Shown here: one piece after another, positions 8,727 to 21,340 of the stretch
Position numbering within the stretch: the first letter of the stretch is position 1
Layout: the number at the start of each line of letters is the position of its first letter
Assembly: GCF_024666525.1 (NCBI RefSeq)
Contig: NZ_CP088294.1
Location: 1,178,001-1,242,000 of the forward strand
Direction: 5' to 3'
DNA: 64,000 bases
Origin: Pseudomonas sp. J452
GTDB taxonomy: Bacteria > Pseudomonadota > Gammaproteobacteria > Pseudomonadales > Pseudomonadaceae
Made by a program: the position numbers and the translations under genes
The notes under the pieces: model-generated
Seen by the model: only the letters and a program-made list of their open reading frames with translations
The model's database searches: none
What the model was told of the DNA's origin: nothing

Positions 8727-10481
8727 ATGCGCGAATCTCAGAACCACATCTTCACCACCCACGATGGCGTCGAGCTGCTCTATCGCCACTGGCCCGCCAC
8801 CACGCCGACTGCAGGCCCACGCCAGGCCGTGGTGATGTTCCACCGCGGCCATGAGCACGGCGGACGCATGGCCCACCTGCCGGGCGAGCTGGACCTGCCT
8901 GCGTTCGACTTCTTCGCCTGGGATGCCCGTGGTCATGGCCTGTCGCCCGGCGACCGCGGCGACAGTCCGAGCTTCGCCACCAGCGTGCGCGACGTGCAGA
9001 CCTTTATCGAGCATATCCGCGCCAAGCACGCCATCGCCGAGCAGGACATGGCCGTGCTGGCGCAGAGCGTCGGCGCCGTGGTGGTGTCGACCTGGGCCCA
9101 CGACTACGCACCGCAGATCCGCTGCCTGGTGCTCGCCTCGCCGGCGTTCAAGGTCAAGCTCTACGTGCCCTTCGCCCGTCCCGGCCTGAAGCTGATGCGC
9201 GCCTGGCGCGGCAATTTCTTCGTCAACAGTTACGTCAAAGCGCGCTTCCTCAGCCACGACCCCGAGCGCATCCGCTCGTTCGAGAACGACCCGCTGATCA
9301 GCCGACCGATCTCGGTGAATATGCTGCTCGGCCTCTACGATGCCGCCGAGCGGGTAGTGGCTGACGCTCAGGCAATCCAGATCCCCACCCAATTGCTGAT
9401 CTCCGGCGCCGACTTCGTCGTCCATCGCAAGCCGCAGGAACAGTTCTTCGAGCGCCTGGGCAGCCTGCGCAAGGAGAAGCACATCCTCCCCGGCTTCTTC
9501 CACGACACCCTCGGCGAGCGCGACCGCGCCCATGCCCTGGTGCGCGCGCGGCGTTTCATCCTGCGCAGTTTCGAGGAGCCGCTGAATCGCCCCACACTGC
9601 TGGATGCCGACCGCCTCGGCGCCACCTGCGCGGAAGCCGAGGAGCTGGCCGCGCCGCTACCGCGCAACTCGCTCGGCGACCTGTACTGGCGCGCCACACG
9701 GGCCGGCCTCAAGCTCGGCAGCGGGCTGTCCGACGGGGTCAAACTGGGCTTCGCCACCGGCTTCGACTCCGGCAGCACCCTGGACTATGTCTACCGCAAT
9801 ACCCCGAGCGGCAAGAGCGCACTGGGTCGGCTGATCGATCAGAACTACCTCAACTCCATCGGCTGGCGCGGCATCCGCCAGCGCAAGGTGCATGCCGAGG
9901 AACTGCTGCGCCTGGCCATGGGCAAACTGCGCGAGTCTGGCAAAGGCGTGCGCATCGTCGATATCGCTGCCGGCCACGGCCGCTACATCCTCGAGTCGCT
10001 GGAAGGCATGCAACAGCAGCCGGACGCGATCCTGCTGCGCGACTACAGCGAGATCAACGTGCGCGACGGCAGTGCGCTGATCGAGCAGAAAGGCCTGGGC
10101 GCCATCGCCCGCTTCGTCAAAGGCGATGCCTTCGACAAGGCCGACCTGGCCGCCCTCGATCCGAAGCCGACGCTGGCGGTGGTCTCCGGCCTGTACGAGC
10201 TGTTCGGCAGCAACCAGATGGTCGGCGACTCGCTGGCAGGTCTGGCGGCGGCAGTCGAGGAGGGTGGTTACCTGATCTACACCGGCCAGCCCTGGCACCC
10301 GCAGCTGGAACTGATCGCCCGCGCCCTGACCAGTCACCGCGAAGGTCAGCCCTGGGTCATGCGCCGCCGCAGCCAGGCGGAAATGGACCAGCTGGTGGCC
10401 GCTGCCGGCTTCCGCAAGCTGGAACAGCGCATCGACGAATGGGGCATCTTCAGCGTGTCCCTGGCGCAGCGGGTGTCCTGA
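8727..10481 (+). CDS. Bifunctional alpha/beta hydrolase / class I SAM-dependent methyltransferase (YnbC-like)
   Basis: This 584-residue soluble fusion has two enzyme domains. Residues 1-280 form an alpha/beta hydrolase like a monoacylglycerol lipase, with AQSVGA around the nucleophile Ser, an Asp in SGADFVVH and a His in GFFHDTLGE. Residues 370-584 form a class I methyltransferase with the SAM-binding motif VDIAAGHGRY. Length and architecture match E. coli YnbC (about 585). It follows the phosphatidyltransferase by 19 bases and overlaps the next start by one base (TGATG). I infer that it trims or methylates a lipid; no substrate is known to me. Confidence 0.87.
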   Translation: MRESQNHIFTTHDGVELLYRHWPATTPTAGPRQAVVMFHRGHEHGGRMAHLPGELDLPAFDFFAWDARGHGLSPGDRGDSPSFATSVRDVQTFIEHIRAKHAIAEQDMAVLAQSVGAVVVSTWAHDYAPQIRCLVLASPAFKVKLYVPFARPGLKLMRAWRGNFFVNSYVKARFLSHDPERIRSFENDPLISRPISVNMLLGLYDAAERVVADAQAIQIPTQLLISGADFVVHRKPQEQFFERLGSLRKEKHILPGFFHDTLGERDRAHALVRARRFILRSFEEPLNRPTLLDADRLGATCAEAEELAAPLPRNSLGDLYWRATRAGLKLGSGLSDGVKLGFATGFDSGSTLDYVYRNTPSGKSALGRLIDQNYLNSIGWRGIRQRKVHAEELLRLAMGKLRESGKGVRIVDIAAGHGRYILESLEGMQQQPDAILLRDYSEINVRDGSALIEQKGLGAIARFVKGDAFDKADLAALDPKPTLAVVSGLYELFGSNQMVGDSLAGLAAAVEEGGYLIYTGQPWHPQLELIARALTSHREGQPWVMRRRSQAEMDQLVAAAGFRKLEQRIDEWGIFSVSLAQRVS

Positions 10482-11839
10482 TGGACGCCACTGTTCCACG
10501 TGAAACCGGGCTGTGGAAGCGTGGAGTGCTCTGGCTGCTGCTGCTCGGCCCGCTGTTCTTCGCCAGCTACGGCTTCGCCAACTGGCTGACCACTCAGCGC
10601 GAGGATGTCGGCAGCCTGGTATTCGCCTGGGAAAGCGCGATGCCGCTGTGGCCATGGAGCATCGTGCCCTACTGGTCGATCGACCTGCTCTACGGCCTGT
10701 CCTTCCTGCTCCCGGCCAGCAGCCGGGAAATGGATCGTCACGCCCTGCGCCTGCTCAGCACGCAGATCCTCTGCGTCGCCTGCTTCCTGCTCTGGCCGCT
10801 GCGTTTCACCTTCGAGCGCCCGGAACTGAGCGGAGTTTTCGGCTGGATGTTCGACGTACTGATGGGCTTCGACAAACCCTTCAACCAGGCACCTTCGCTG
10901 CATATCACCCTGCTGGTGATCATCTGGGCGATGTTCGCCCGGCATACCCAAGGCATGCTGCTGCGTGGCCTGCTGCACGGCTGGATGGCGCTGATCGGCC
11001 TATCGGTGCTGACCACCTGGCAGCATCACTTCATCGATGTGCCCACCGGCGCCCTGGCCGGCTGGCTGTGCATATGGTTGTGGCCCATCGATGGACGTAG
11101 CCCGCTGCAGCAGGCCAGCCTGGCCCGTACGGCACAACGCTGGCGGCTGGCCCTGCGCTACAGTCTGGGCGCAGCGCTGTGCAGTGCCCTGGCCGTCAAC
11201 TTAGGCGGTGCCTGGCTTTGGCTGCTATGGCCGGCGCTGTCGCTGCTGCTGGTGGCGCTGAACTACGCCTGCATCGGCGTCGAGGGTTTCCAGAAGCAGG
11301 CGAACGGACGCCTGAGCCAGGCGGCGTTGTGGTTGTTCGCCCCCTACCTGGCCGGCGCCTGGCTCAACTCGCGCCTGTGGACCCGTCGCCATCCCCAGCC
11401 GGATCAGATCGTCGACGGCATCTGGCTCGGGCGCTTGCCTGGGGCAAGGCAGGCCCAGCCGTTCAACGCACTGCTCGACCTGTGTGCCGAGCTGCCAGTC
11501 GACAGCCAGGGCAAGGCCTACCGCGCACTGCCCTGGCTCGACCTCTGTGCCCCCACTGCCGACGCCTGCCTGCAGGCGGCCGAGGCCATCGAGGTGTTGC
11601 GGCAAGAAGGGCCGCTGTTGGTCTGCTGCGCACTCGGCTATTCGCGCAGTGCCACCGCCGTGGCGGCCTGGCTGTTGCGCTATGGCCACTGCACGGATGT
11701 CCCGGCGGCGCTGCAGCAGATCCGCCAGGCTCGACCGCAGATAGTCCTGGGTCCTGCTCAGCTGCAGGCACTGCTGCAGATGCAGCAACTGCCGACTCGC
11801 GCTCATCCCGCGGCGCTGGAGATCGTCCATGGCCACTGA
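10481..11839 (+). CDS. PAP2 / dual-specificity phosphatase fusion protein (YnbD-like)
   Basis: This 452-residue membrane protein joins two phosphatases. The N-terminal multi-helix part is PAP2-like, with APSLH as the PSGH-type motif and TTWQHHFIDVPTG as the third motif. The C-terminal soluble part has the cysteine-phosphatase loop CCALGYSRSAT (CxxxxxR). The pair suggests dephosphorylation of a lipid phosphate and of a second phospho-ester such as a phosphatidyl-sugar or inositol-like phosphate. The ATG at 10481 overlaps the upstream stop. A parS-like site lies just inside the start (10492-10507). E. coli YnbD has the same layout. Confidence 0.87.
   Translation: MDATVPRETGLWKRGVLWLLLLGPLFFASYGFANWLTTQREDVGSLVFAWESAMPLWPWSIVPYWSIDLLYGLSFLLPASSREMDRHALRLLSTQILCVACFLLWPLRFTFERPELSGVFGWMFDVLMGFDKPFNQAPSLHITLLVIIWAMFARHTQGMLLRGLLHGWMALIGLSVLTTWQHHFIDVPTGALAGWLCIWLWPIDGRSPLQQASLARTAQRWRLALRYSLGAALCSALAVNLGGAWLWLLWPALSLLLVALNYACIGVEGFQKQANGRLSQAALWLFAPYLAGAWLNSRLWTRRHPQPDQIVDGIWLGRLPGARQAQPFNALLDLCAELPVDSQGKAYRALPWLDLCAPTADACLQAAEAIEVLRQEGPLLVCCALGYSRSATAVAAWLLRYGHCTDVPAALQQIRQARPQIVLGPAQLQALLQMQQLPTRAHPAALEIVHGH
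10492..10507. promoter_or_regulatory. Imperfect parS-like site
   Basis: TGTTCCACGTGAAACC differs from the perfect parS copies in recF at two positions. It keeps the central TTCCACGTG and lies about 9.5 kb from oriC, where ParB sites are expected. Confidence 0.5.
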
Positions 11840-12284
11840 CATGCAATTGCAACTGGTGGCTGGCCTGCTGCGCCGTGGCCGGCTGCTCGACCAGCTGTCC
11901 ACCGGGCTGACCCTGCTGGCGCTGGCCCTGGGTCTGGCGCACCTGCTCAGTGGCCAGGTCAATCCAGCCAGCGCAGTGCTCTGTGGCCTGCTGATTCTGC
12001 TCGGCCTGGCGCAGAAGTACTGGGCCGTGCGGGTCGCCCTGGATGCCGAACTGTTCGCCAACCTGGCAGGCCAACCCGAGCAGCTTGCCGAGCACACCCG
12101 CCAGCTCGATGCGGCCCTGCACAGCCTGGGCCTGCAACCGGCCAACTCGGTCGACCGGCCCTGGGCTGAACGCTGCCGTGGCGCACTGCGGCTGTTGCGC
12201 CTGCAAGTCGCCTGGTTGGCGGCGCAAATACTGTTGGCATTGGCTGCTGTGCTGGCCATGCCCTGGCTTTCCCTCGCTGGATAG
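11829..12284 (+). CDS. Small membrane protein of the lipid cluster
   Basis: This 151-residue protein has hydrophobic segments at about residues 20-55 (LTLLALALGLAHLL and VLCGLLILLGLAQ) and at the C-terminus (AAQILLALAAVLAMPWL). The middle is hydrophilic and possibly helical. I recognise no domain. It overlaps the phosphatase gene by 11 bases and ends nine bases before the acyltransferase gene, so it is certainly part of the operon. It may be a scaffold or accessory subunit; it has no E. coli Ynb counterpart that I know. Confidence 0.8.
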   Translation: MATDMQLQLVAGLLRRGRLLDQLSTGLTLLALALGLAHLLSGQVNPASAVLCGLLILLGLAQKYWAVRVALDAELFANLAGQPEQLAEHTRQLDAALHSLGLQPANSVDRPWAERCRGALRLLRLQVAWLAAQILLALAAVLAMPWLSLAG

Positions 12285-12293
12285 GAGTTGTCC

Positions 12294-12917
12294 ATGCTCG
12301 CTTCATTTGTTGCCTTCGCCATCACCTCGGCGGCGCGCCTGCTCACTGGAGCTCGGGCGCTCTGGCTGGGTTGTACCGCGCAGCCGGTGCAACGCCTGTA
12401 CTACGCCAACCACAGCAGCCACGGCGACTTCGTCCTGCTGTGGGCCTCGTTGCCCGATGAACTGCGCCGCACCACTCGTCCGGTAGCCGGCGCCGATTAC
12501 TGGCAGAAGGGCGGCCTGCGCAGCTTCCTGATCAATCAGGTGTTCAACGGCGTGCTGGTCGACCGTGATCGCAGCAGCCCCGAACACAACCCACTGCAGC
12601 CAATGCTCGATGCCCTCGGCCAGGGCGACTCGCTGATCATCTTCCCAGAGGGCACGCGCAATCTCGGCGATGATCCACTGCTGCCCTTCAAGAGCGGTCT
12701 GTTCCATCTGGCCAAGGCCAATCCACAGGTCGAAGTGATCCCGGTATGGATCGCCAACCTCAACCGGGTCATGCCCAAGGGGCGCGCGTTGCCGCTGCCG
12801 CTGCTGTGCACCCTGAGCTTTGGCGCGCCACTCGAGCGCCTGGCCGACGAAGACAAGGCGGCGTTCCTCGAACGTGCGCGCAACGCCCTGCTGGCACTCG
12901 CGCCCGAGGAGGCTTGA
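12294..12917 (+). CDS. Lysophospholipid acyltransferase (PlsC family) of the lipid cluster
   Basis: This 207-residue acyltransferase has both PlsC signatures: NHSSHGD (HxxxxD) near residue 40 and FPEGTRN near residue 117. An N-terminal hydrophobic stretch probably anchors it to the membrane. The ATG at 12294 follows AGGAGTT; an in-frame TTG at 12288 is less likely. The next gene begins two bases after its stop. It would supply phosphatidic acid or acylate a special lysolipid for the CdsA-like enzyme downstream. Confidence 0.87.
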   Translation: MLASFVAFAITSAARLLTGARALWLGCTAQPVQRLYYANHSSHGDFVLLWASLPDELRRTTRPVAGADYWQKGGLRSFLINQVFNGVLVDRDRSSPEHNPLQPMLDALGQGDSLIIFPEGTRNLGDDPLLPFKSGLFHLAKANPQVEVIPVWIANLNRVMPKGRALPLPLLCTLSFGAPLERLADEDKAAFLERARNALLALAPEEA

Positions 12918-12918
12918 G

Positions 12919-13851
12919 ATGGATCGCAATACGCTGCTGTTGTTCGCCGGTATCGGCGCCGTTCTGCTGCTGGCCTCGCTGGTCGGTTTTATCCTCAAGC
13001 GCCGCGCCGGGGACACGCCCAACTCGGTGATCGATAACCTCAACGCGCGCATCAACGCCTGGTGGGTGATGGTGCTGGTGATCGGCACCGCCTTCATGTT
13101 CGGCAATACCGGAGTGATTGTGCTGTTCTACGGCGTGTCCTTCTACGCCCTGCGCGAATTCATGACCCTTACGCCGACCCGGCGCAGCGACTACCCGGCG
13201 CTGGTGGCTGCCTTCTACTTCGCCCTGCCGGTGCAGTACCTGCTGATCGGCATCGACTGGTACGGCATGTTCAGCATTTTCATCCCGGTCTATCTGTTCC
13301 TCCTGTTGCCGATCCTCGCCTCCCTCGGTGGCGACACCACGCGCTTCCTCGAACGTGCCTCCAAGGTGCAGTGGGGCCTGATGATCGCGGTGTACTGCAT
13401 CTCCGCGGTACCGGCGTTGCTGACCCTGGATATCCCCGGCTACGAGGGGCGCAACCTGCTGCTGATCGCCTGGCTGGTGATAGTCGTGCAGCTCTCCGAT
13501 GTGCTGCAGTACGTCTGCGGCAAGCTGGCCGGCAAGCACAAGATCGCGCCGCTGCTGTCGCCGTCGAAGACCGTCGAAGGCTTCGTCGGCGGTGTCGCCC
13601 TGGCGACTCTGGTCGGCGCGCTGCTGTGCTGGATCACCCCGTTCAGCTTCTGGCAGGCCGCCGCCCTGGCGCTGCTGGTCAACCTGCTGGGCTTTGCCGG
13701 CGGCCTAGTAATGTCGGCGATCAAGCGCGACCGCGGCGTGAAGGACTGGGGCCACATGATCGAAGGCCACGGCGGTATGCTCGACCGCCTCGACTCGGTG
13801 TGTTTCGCTGCACCGATCTTCTTCCATGTGGTGCGCTACTGGTGGGCCTGA
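12919..13851 (+). CDS. Phosphatidate cytidylyltransferase (CdsA family, YnbB-like)
   Basis: CdsA enzymes make CDP-diacylglycerol from CTP and phosphatidic acid. The 310-residue protein has about eight membrane helices and the family signature running from SAIKRDRGVKDWG to GHGGMLDRLDS, with its catalytic Asp/His/Lys pattern intact. The start at 12919 has a GAGGAGGC ribosome site. A housekeeping cdsA normally lies in the uppS-bamA region, so this is a second, specialised copy. It would feed the CDP-alcohol phosphotransferase at the other end of the cluster. It ends 20 bases before a strong terminator. Confidence 0.9.
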   Translation: MDRNTLLLFAGIGAVLLLASLVGFILKRRAGDTPNSVIDNLNARINAWWVMVLVIGTAFMFGNTGVIVLFYGVSFYALREFMTLTPTRRSDYPALVAAFYFALPVQYLLIGIDWYGMFSIFIPVYLFLLLPILASLGGDTTRFLERASKVQWGLMIAVYCISAVPALLTLDIPGYEGRNLLLIAWLVIVVQLSDVLQYVCGKLAGKHKIAPLLSPSKTVEGFVGGVALATLVGALLCWITPFSFWQAAALALLVNLLGFAGGLVMSAIKRDRGVKDWGHMIEGHGGMLDRLDSVCFAAPIFFHVVRYWWA

Positions 13852-13871
13852 TCGACTAAGCGACAGGCAAT

Positions 13872-13899
13872 AAAAAACCCCGGCATGCCGGGGTTTTTT
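13872..13899. terminator. Bidirectional intrinsic terminator
   Basis: The palindrome CCCCGGCATGCCGGGG (13878-13893) is flanked by six As and six Ts, so it can terminate both strands. It lies between the lipid cluster and the convergent gyrB. Confidence 0.93.
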
Positions 13900-13918
13900 C
13901 TGTGGGGAAACAACCTGG

Positions 13919-17445
<3,527 letters not shown>

Positions 17446-17452
17446 TCAGACG

Positions 17453-18556
17453 TTACAGACGCATCGGCATGACAACGTAGGACGAGTCGTCGTTACCTGC
17501 TTCCTGCACCAGGGCGCTGCTGTTGGCATCGGAGAGGATCAGACGCACCTGCTCGGTGGTCATCACGCCCAGCACGTCGAGCAGGTAACTGACGTTGAAG
17601 CCGATCTCCAGCGAGCCACCGTTGTAGTCGACCGCCACTTCTTCTTCCGCTTCTTCCTGCTCCGGGTTGTTCGCCTGGATCTTCAGCTGACCGCTGGCCA
17701 GTTGCAGACGAATACCGCGGTACTTCTCGTTGGACAGGATCGAGGTGCGGCTGAAGGCTTCACGCAGGGCCTGACGATCACCGATCACCAGCTTGTCGCC
17801 ACCGCGCGGCAGCACACGCTCGTAATCCGGAAACTTGCCGTCGACCAGCTTGGAGGTGAAGGTGAACTCGCCGGTGGTGGCACGGATATGGTGCTGGCCG
17901 AGAACGATGGCGACTTCGCCGTCCTGCTCTGTGAGCAGACGGGCCAGTTCGAGAATACCTTTGCGCGGCACGATCACCTGGTGCTTCTCGGTGTTCTCGA
18001 TGGCCGCTTCCATGGCGCACATGGCCAGGCGGTGACCGTCGGTAGCCACCGCGCGCAGTACGCCGGTCTGCACTTCGATCAGCATGCCGTTGAGGTAGTA
18101 GCGCACGTCCTGCTGGGCCATGGCGAAACTGGTGCGTTCGATCAGGCGGCGCAGTTTGCTCTGGATCAGCGAGAAGGTCAGCGAACCCGGGCCTTCTTCC
18201 ACAGTCGGGAAGTCGTTGGCCGGCAGGGTCGACAGGGTGAAACGGCTGCGCCCGGCCTTGACCACCAGTTTCTGCTCGTCGACGCGGATATCGATCAGCG
18301 CATCGCTCGGCAGGCTCTTGCAGATATCCATCAGCTTGCGTGCCGGCACGGTGATCTCACCCGGTTCGGCGCTGTCTTCCAGGGCCACGCGGCCAACCAG
18401 CTCGACTTCCAGGTCGGTACCGGTCAACGACAGCTGTTGGCCTTCGACCACCAGCAGCACGTTCGACAAAACCGGCAAGGTCTGACGGCGTTCGACGACG
18501 CCGGCGACCAGTTGCAGGGGTTTCAACAGGGCTTCGCGTTGAATGGTGAAATGCAT
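17453..18556 (-). CDS. dnaN: DNA polymerase III subunit beta (sliding clamp)
   Basis: DnaN forms the ring-shaped dimer that tethers DNA polymerase III to DNA. The 367-residue protein starts MHFTIQREALLKPLQLVAG and ends in the conserved VMPMRL, with the three clamp domains along its length. It lies 31 bases downstream of dnaA and is probably cotranscribed with it and recF. Confidence 0.98.
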   Translation of the reverse strand: MHFTIQREALLKPLQLVAGVVERRQTLPVLSNVLLVVEGQQLSLTGTDLEVELVGRVALEDSAEPGEITVPARKLMDICKSLPSDALIDIRVDEQKLVVKAGRSRFTLSTLPANDFPTVEEGPGSLTFSLIQSKLRRLIERTSFAMAQQDVRYYLNGMLIEVQTGVLRAVATDGHRLAMCAMEAAIENTEKHQVIVPRKGILELARLLTEQDGEVAIVLGQHHIRATTGEFTFTSKLVDGKFPDYERVLPRGGDKLVIGDRQALREAFSRTSILSNEKYRGIRLQLASGQLKIQANNPEQEEAEEEVAVDYNGGSLEIGFNVSYLLDVLGVMTTEQVRLILSDANSSALVQEAGNDDSSYVVMPMRL

Positions 18557-18587
18557 GGTCTAGTCCCTTGCCTAATGAGGCTGCGTG

Positions 18588-20030
18588 TCAGGTAGTCAGG
18601 GTGCGCAGCAGGTTCTTGTAGTCCTCGCGGATATCCGCGTCGGATTCCCGCAGTTCCGCAATCTTACGACAGGCGTGCAGAACTGTGGTGTGGTCTCTTC
18701 CGCCAAATGCATCGCCGATTTCCGGCAGGCTGTGGTTGGTCAATTCTTTCGACAAGGCCATGGCCACCTGGCGTGGTCGGGCGACCGAACGTGAGCGGCG
18801 CTTGGACAGCAGATCGGAAATCTTGATCTTGTAGTACTCGGCCACGGTGCGCTGGATATTGTCGACGCTGACCAGCTTGTCCTGCAGGGCCAGCAGATCC
18901 TTCAGCGATTCACGAATCAGCTCGATGGTGATCGGCTGGTTGGTGAAGTGCGAGTGGGCGATCACCCGTTTCAGCGCGCCTTCCAGCTCGCGCACGTTGG
19001 AACGAATGCGCTGGGCAATAAAGAAGGCAGCGTCATGCGGCAGATCGACCTTGGTCTGCTCGGCCTTCTTCATCAGGATGGCCACGCGGGTTTCCAGTTC
19101 CGGCGGCTCGACCGCGACGGTGAGGCCCCAGCCGAAGCGCGACTTCAGACGCTCTTCCAGGCCTTCAATTTCCTTCGGGTAACGGTCGCTGGTGAGGATG
19201 ACCTGCTGGCCACCTTCGAGCAGGGCGTTGAAGGTATGGAAGAACTCCTCCTGGGAGCGCTCCTTCTTGGCGAAGAACTGGATATCGTCGATCAGCAGCG
19301 CGTCCACCGAGCGGTAGAAACGCTTGAATTCGTTGATCGCATTGAGTTGCAGCGCCTTGACCATGTCGGCGACGAAGCGCTCGGAATGCAGGTAGACCAC
19401 CTTGGCATTCGGGTTCTTCTTCAGCAGGTGATTACCCACCGCATGCATCAGGTGGGTCTTGCCCAGGCCAACGCCGCCATACAGGAACAGCGGGTTGTAA
19501 CCGTGCTTGAGGTTGTCCGCCACCTGCCAGGCTGCGGCGCGGGCCATCTGGTTGGATTTACCCTCGACGAAGTTCTCGAAGGTGAAGGTGCGGTTGAGGT
19601 AGCTGGTGTGCTTCAACGCGCCTTCCACCTGCACAGTGCGCTCGGTTGGGCGTGTCGCGGCGACGGGCTGGGTACTGACCTGCGGCTCGCTGGATGGAGC
19701 GTCGTGCACAACCGCGGCAACGGACGGCACATGACTATTAATAGAAGGCGTGGCGACTGGTGGGGCAACACGGGCAGCCGCGCTACGTCTGCTGCCGATC
19801 AGCATCGACAAGGCAGGCGCCAGACCATTGGCCCGCTCGGCCAGGAGCTCCAGCAGCCTCACCAGGTATTTTTCGTTGACCCAGTCGAGAACGAAACGGT
19901 TCGGTGCATAGACCCGCAACTCGTCACCCTCGGCTTCCACCTGCAAGGGGCGGATCCAGGTGTTGAATTGCTGGGCAGGCAACTCATCGCGAAGCAGCTC
20001 AACACACTGCTGCCAAAGTTCAACGGACAC
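18588..20030 (-). CDS. dnaA: Chromosomal replication initiator protein DnaA
   Basis: DnaA binds the DnaA boxes of oriC and opens the duplex. The 480-residue protein has the N-terminal helicase-interaction domain ([18 protein letters not shown]), a variable linker at about residues 85-140, the AAA+ domain with Walker [10 protein letters not shown] (185-193) and Walker B LLIDDIQF, and the C-terminal helix-turn-helix with the signature [11 protein letters not shown]. It is the first gene of the dnaA-dnaN-recF-gyrB run and reads away from the origin. Confidence 0.98.
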   Translation of the reverse strand: MSVELWQQCVELLRDELPAQQFNTWIRPLQVEAEGDELRVYAPNRFVLDWVNEKYLVRLLELLAERANGLAPALSMLIGSRRSAAARVAPPVATPSINSHVPSVAAVVHDAPSSEPQVSTQPVAATRPTERTVQVEGALKHTSYLNRTFTFENFVEGKSNQMARAAAWQVADNLKHGYNPLFLYGGVGLGKTHLMHAVGNHLLKKNPNAKVVYLHSERFVADMVKALQLNAINEFKRFYRSVDALLIDDIQFFAKKERSQEEFFHTFNALLEGGQQVILTSDRYPKEIEGLEERLKSRFGWGLTVAVEPPELETRVAILMKKAEQTKVDLPHDAAFFIAQRIRSNVRELEGALKRVIAHSHFTNQPITIELIRESLKDLLALQDKLVSVDNIQRTVAEYYKIKISDLLSKRRSRSVARPRQVAMALSKELTNHSLPEIGDAFGGRDHTTVLHACRKIAELRESDADIREDYKNLLRTLTT

Positions 20031-20077
20031 GGAAAACCCCTAAGTCGCTACGGTCAGCGAGGCAAAAAACAGCCTGC

Positions 20078-20108
20078 ATTGTAGCCCCCGAGACCCGAGT
20101 TATCCACA
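20078..20108 (-). promoter_or_regulatory. Candidate dnaA promoter overlapped by a DnaA box
   Basis: On the - strand TACAAT (20083-20078) is a good -10 box about 50 bases before the dnaA start. The matching -35 region (about 20101-20106) falls inside the exact DnaA box at 20100-20108. This arrangement suggests that DnaA represses its own gene. The -35 match itself is weak. Confidence 0.5.
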
Positions 20109-20467
20109 CGAAAAAGACTTATCAGCCGAGCAAAATCAAGGATTTATTAGTGTTTCGCTCGGTAACGGGATAACCACGGAAAGCTGTGGATAAACTACCC
20201 GTGAGGGCTATGGATAAGCCAGGGCAAAAGCCTCTGGATAACCCACCTGTGGGTAAAGTGGCATTTGCTGCACAGGCTTCACCCAGGCTCCACACAGTCG
20301 GCGCACCTGTTACCGACAGACTTTCCAAGCGCTGCAGGTACCGTCAGACTAAGCCTGCGCAGGGTTTTCCACAGCTAACCGCTTCCTTAAAGCTTTATAA
20401 GTACTACAAGTTCTTTTAAGAATTTCTTTCCTTTTATCTTCTTTATGCTCAGAAGCCTGTCTGGAAA

Positions 20468-20496
20468 TTGACCTGAGGCTTGGCTTTCACTAGAAT
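20468..20496 (+). promoter_or_regulatory. rpmH promoter
   Basis: TTGACC (20468-20473) and TAGAAT (20491-20496) are separated by 17 bases, a good sigma-70 promoter about 60 bases upstream of rpmH. It should drive rpmH-rnpA-yidD-yidC. Confidence 0.75.
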
Positions 20497-20555
20497 CGCC
20501 GGTCTCTTTAAACGGGGGCCATTCCGGCCCGCAGTGGATCACCCAGGTAAGCACC

Positions 20556-20690
20556 ATGAAACGCACTTTCCAACCCAGCACTATCAAGCGCGCTCGTACC
20601 CACGGTTTCCGCGCACGCATGGCCACCAAGAACGGTCGTGCAGTCCTGTCGCGTCGCCGCGCCAAGGGCCGCAAGCGCCTGACCGTCTGA
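20556..20690 (+). CDS. rpmH: Large ribosomal subunit protein bL34
   Basis: This 44-residue, very basic protein is bL34 of the 50S subunit. It begins [18 protein letters not shown] and ends [11 protein letters not shown], the conserved family sequence. It is the first gene to the right of oriC and is followed after 13 bases by rnpA, the standard pairing. Confidence 0.98.
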   Translation: MKRTFQPSTIKRARTHGFRARMATKNGRAVLSRRRAKGRKRLTV

Positions 20691-20703
20691 TAAACCGGAA
20701 CGG

Positions 20704-21108
20704 GTGGTGAGTCGAGACTTCGGTCGGGAAAAGCGTCTGCTGACACCCCGGCAATTCAAGACAGTATTCGACTCACCCAGCGGCAAGGCTCCTGGCAAAA
20801 ACGTCCTGCTCCTCGCTCGCACTAACGATCTGGACCATCCCCGCCTGGGTTTGGTGATCGGCAAGAAAAGCGTCAAGCTTTCCGTCGAGCGCAACCGCCT
20901 GAAACGCCTGATCCGGGATTCCTTCCGGCATCATCAGGCGTTATTGGGCGGTTTGGACATTGTCGTGGTAGCACGCAAGGGTCTTGGCGATCTGGACAAT
21001 CCCGAACTGCATCAGCAGTTCGAGAAACTCTGGAAACGCCTTGCCCGCCAGCAGCCTAGCCCTGAAGCCAAAACCGGAATAGGGGTGAGCGACAGTCCCC
21101 ATGCGTAA
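20704..21108 (+). CDS. rnpA: Ribonuclease P protein component
   Basis: RnpA is the protein cofactor of RNase P, which matures the 5' ends of tRNAs. The 134-residue basic protein has the RNR signature [12 protein letters not shown]. It starts with tandem GTG codons; the first, at 20704, gives the usual MVSRDF start. It overlaps yidD by eight bases. Confidence 0.96.
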   Translation: MVSRDFGREKRLLTPRQFKTVFDSPSGKAPGKNVLLLARTNDLDHPRLGLVIGKKSVKLSVERNRLKRLIRDSFRHHQALLGGLDIVVVARKGLGDLDNPELHQQFEKLWKRLARQQPSPEAKTGIGVSDSPHA

Positions 21109-21337
21109 ACTGGCGATCCTTCCGATCCAGTTTTACCGCTACGCCATCAGCCCGTTGATGGCCAATCACTGTCGCTTCTACCCCAGCTGTTCCTGCTACA
21201 CCCAGGAAGCCATCGAACTGCATGGTTTGCTGCGGGGTGGCTGGCTTGGCATTCGTCGCCTGAGCCGCTGTCATCCCTGGAACCCCGGTGGTTACGATCC
21301 GGTTCCGCCTCTTTCTCCCCCTTCGATGACCGAGTAA
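21101..21337 (+). CDS. yidD: Membrane protein insertion efficiency factor YidD
   Basis: YidD is a small membrane-associated protein that assists YidC-dependent insertion. The 78-residue protein shows the conserved cysteine-rich block [19 protein letters not shown] and the downstream [14 protein letters not shown]. It overlaps rnpA by eight bases and precedes yidC by three. Confidence 0.95.
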   Translation: MRKLAILPIQFYRYAISPLMANHCRFYPSCSCYTQEAIELHGLLRGGWLGIRRLSRCHPWNPGGYDPVPPLSPPSMTE

Positions 21338-21340
21338 TCC

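Larger units (their letters stand above)
20031..20555. other. Chromosomal replication origin oriC
   Basis: This 525-base gap between divergent dnaA and rpmH is the usual Pseudomonas origin. Exact DnaA boxes TTATCCACA lie at 20100-20108 (+) and 20185-20193 (-). One-mismatch boxes lie at 20209-20217 (-), 20233-20241 (-), 20248-20256 (-) and 20365-20373 (+). An AT-rich stretch at about 20390-20455, next to the last box, is the likely unwinding element. The rpmH promoter follows it. Confidence 0.93.
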
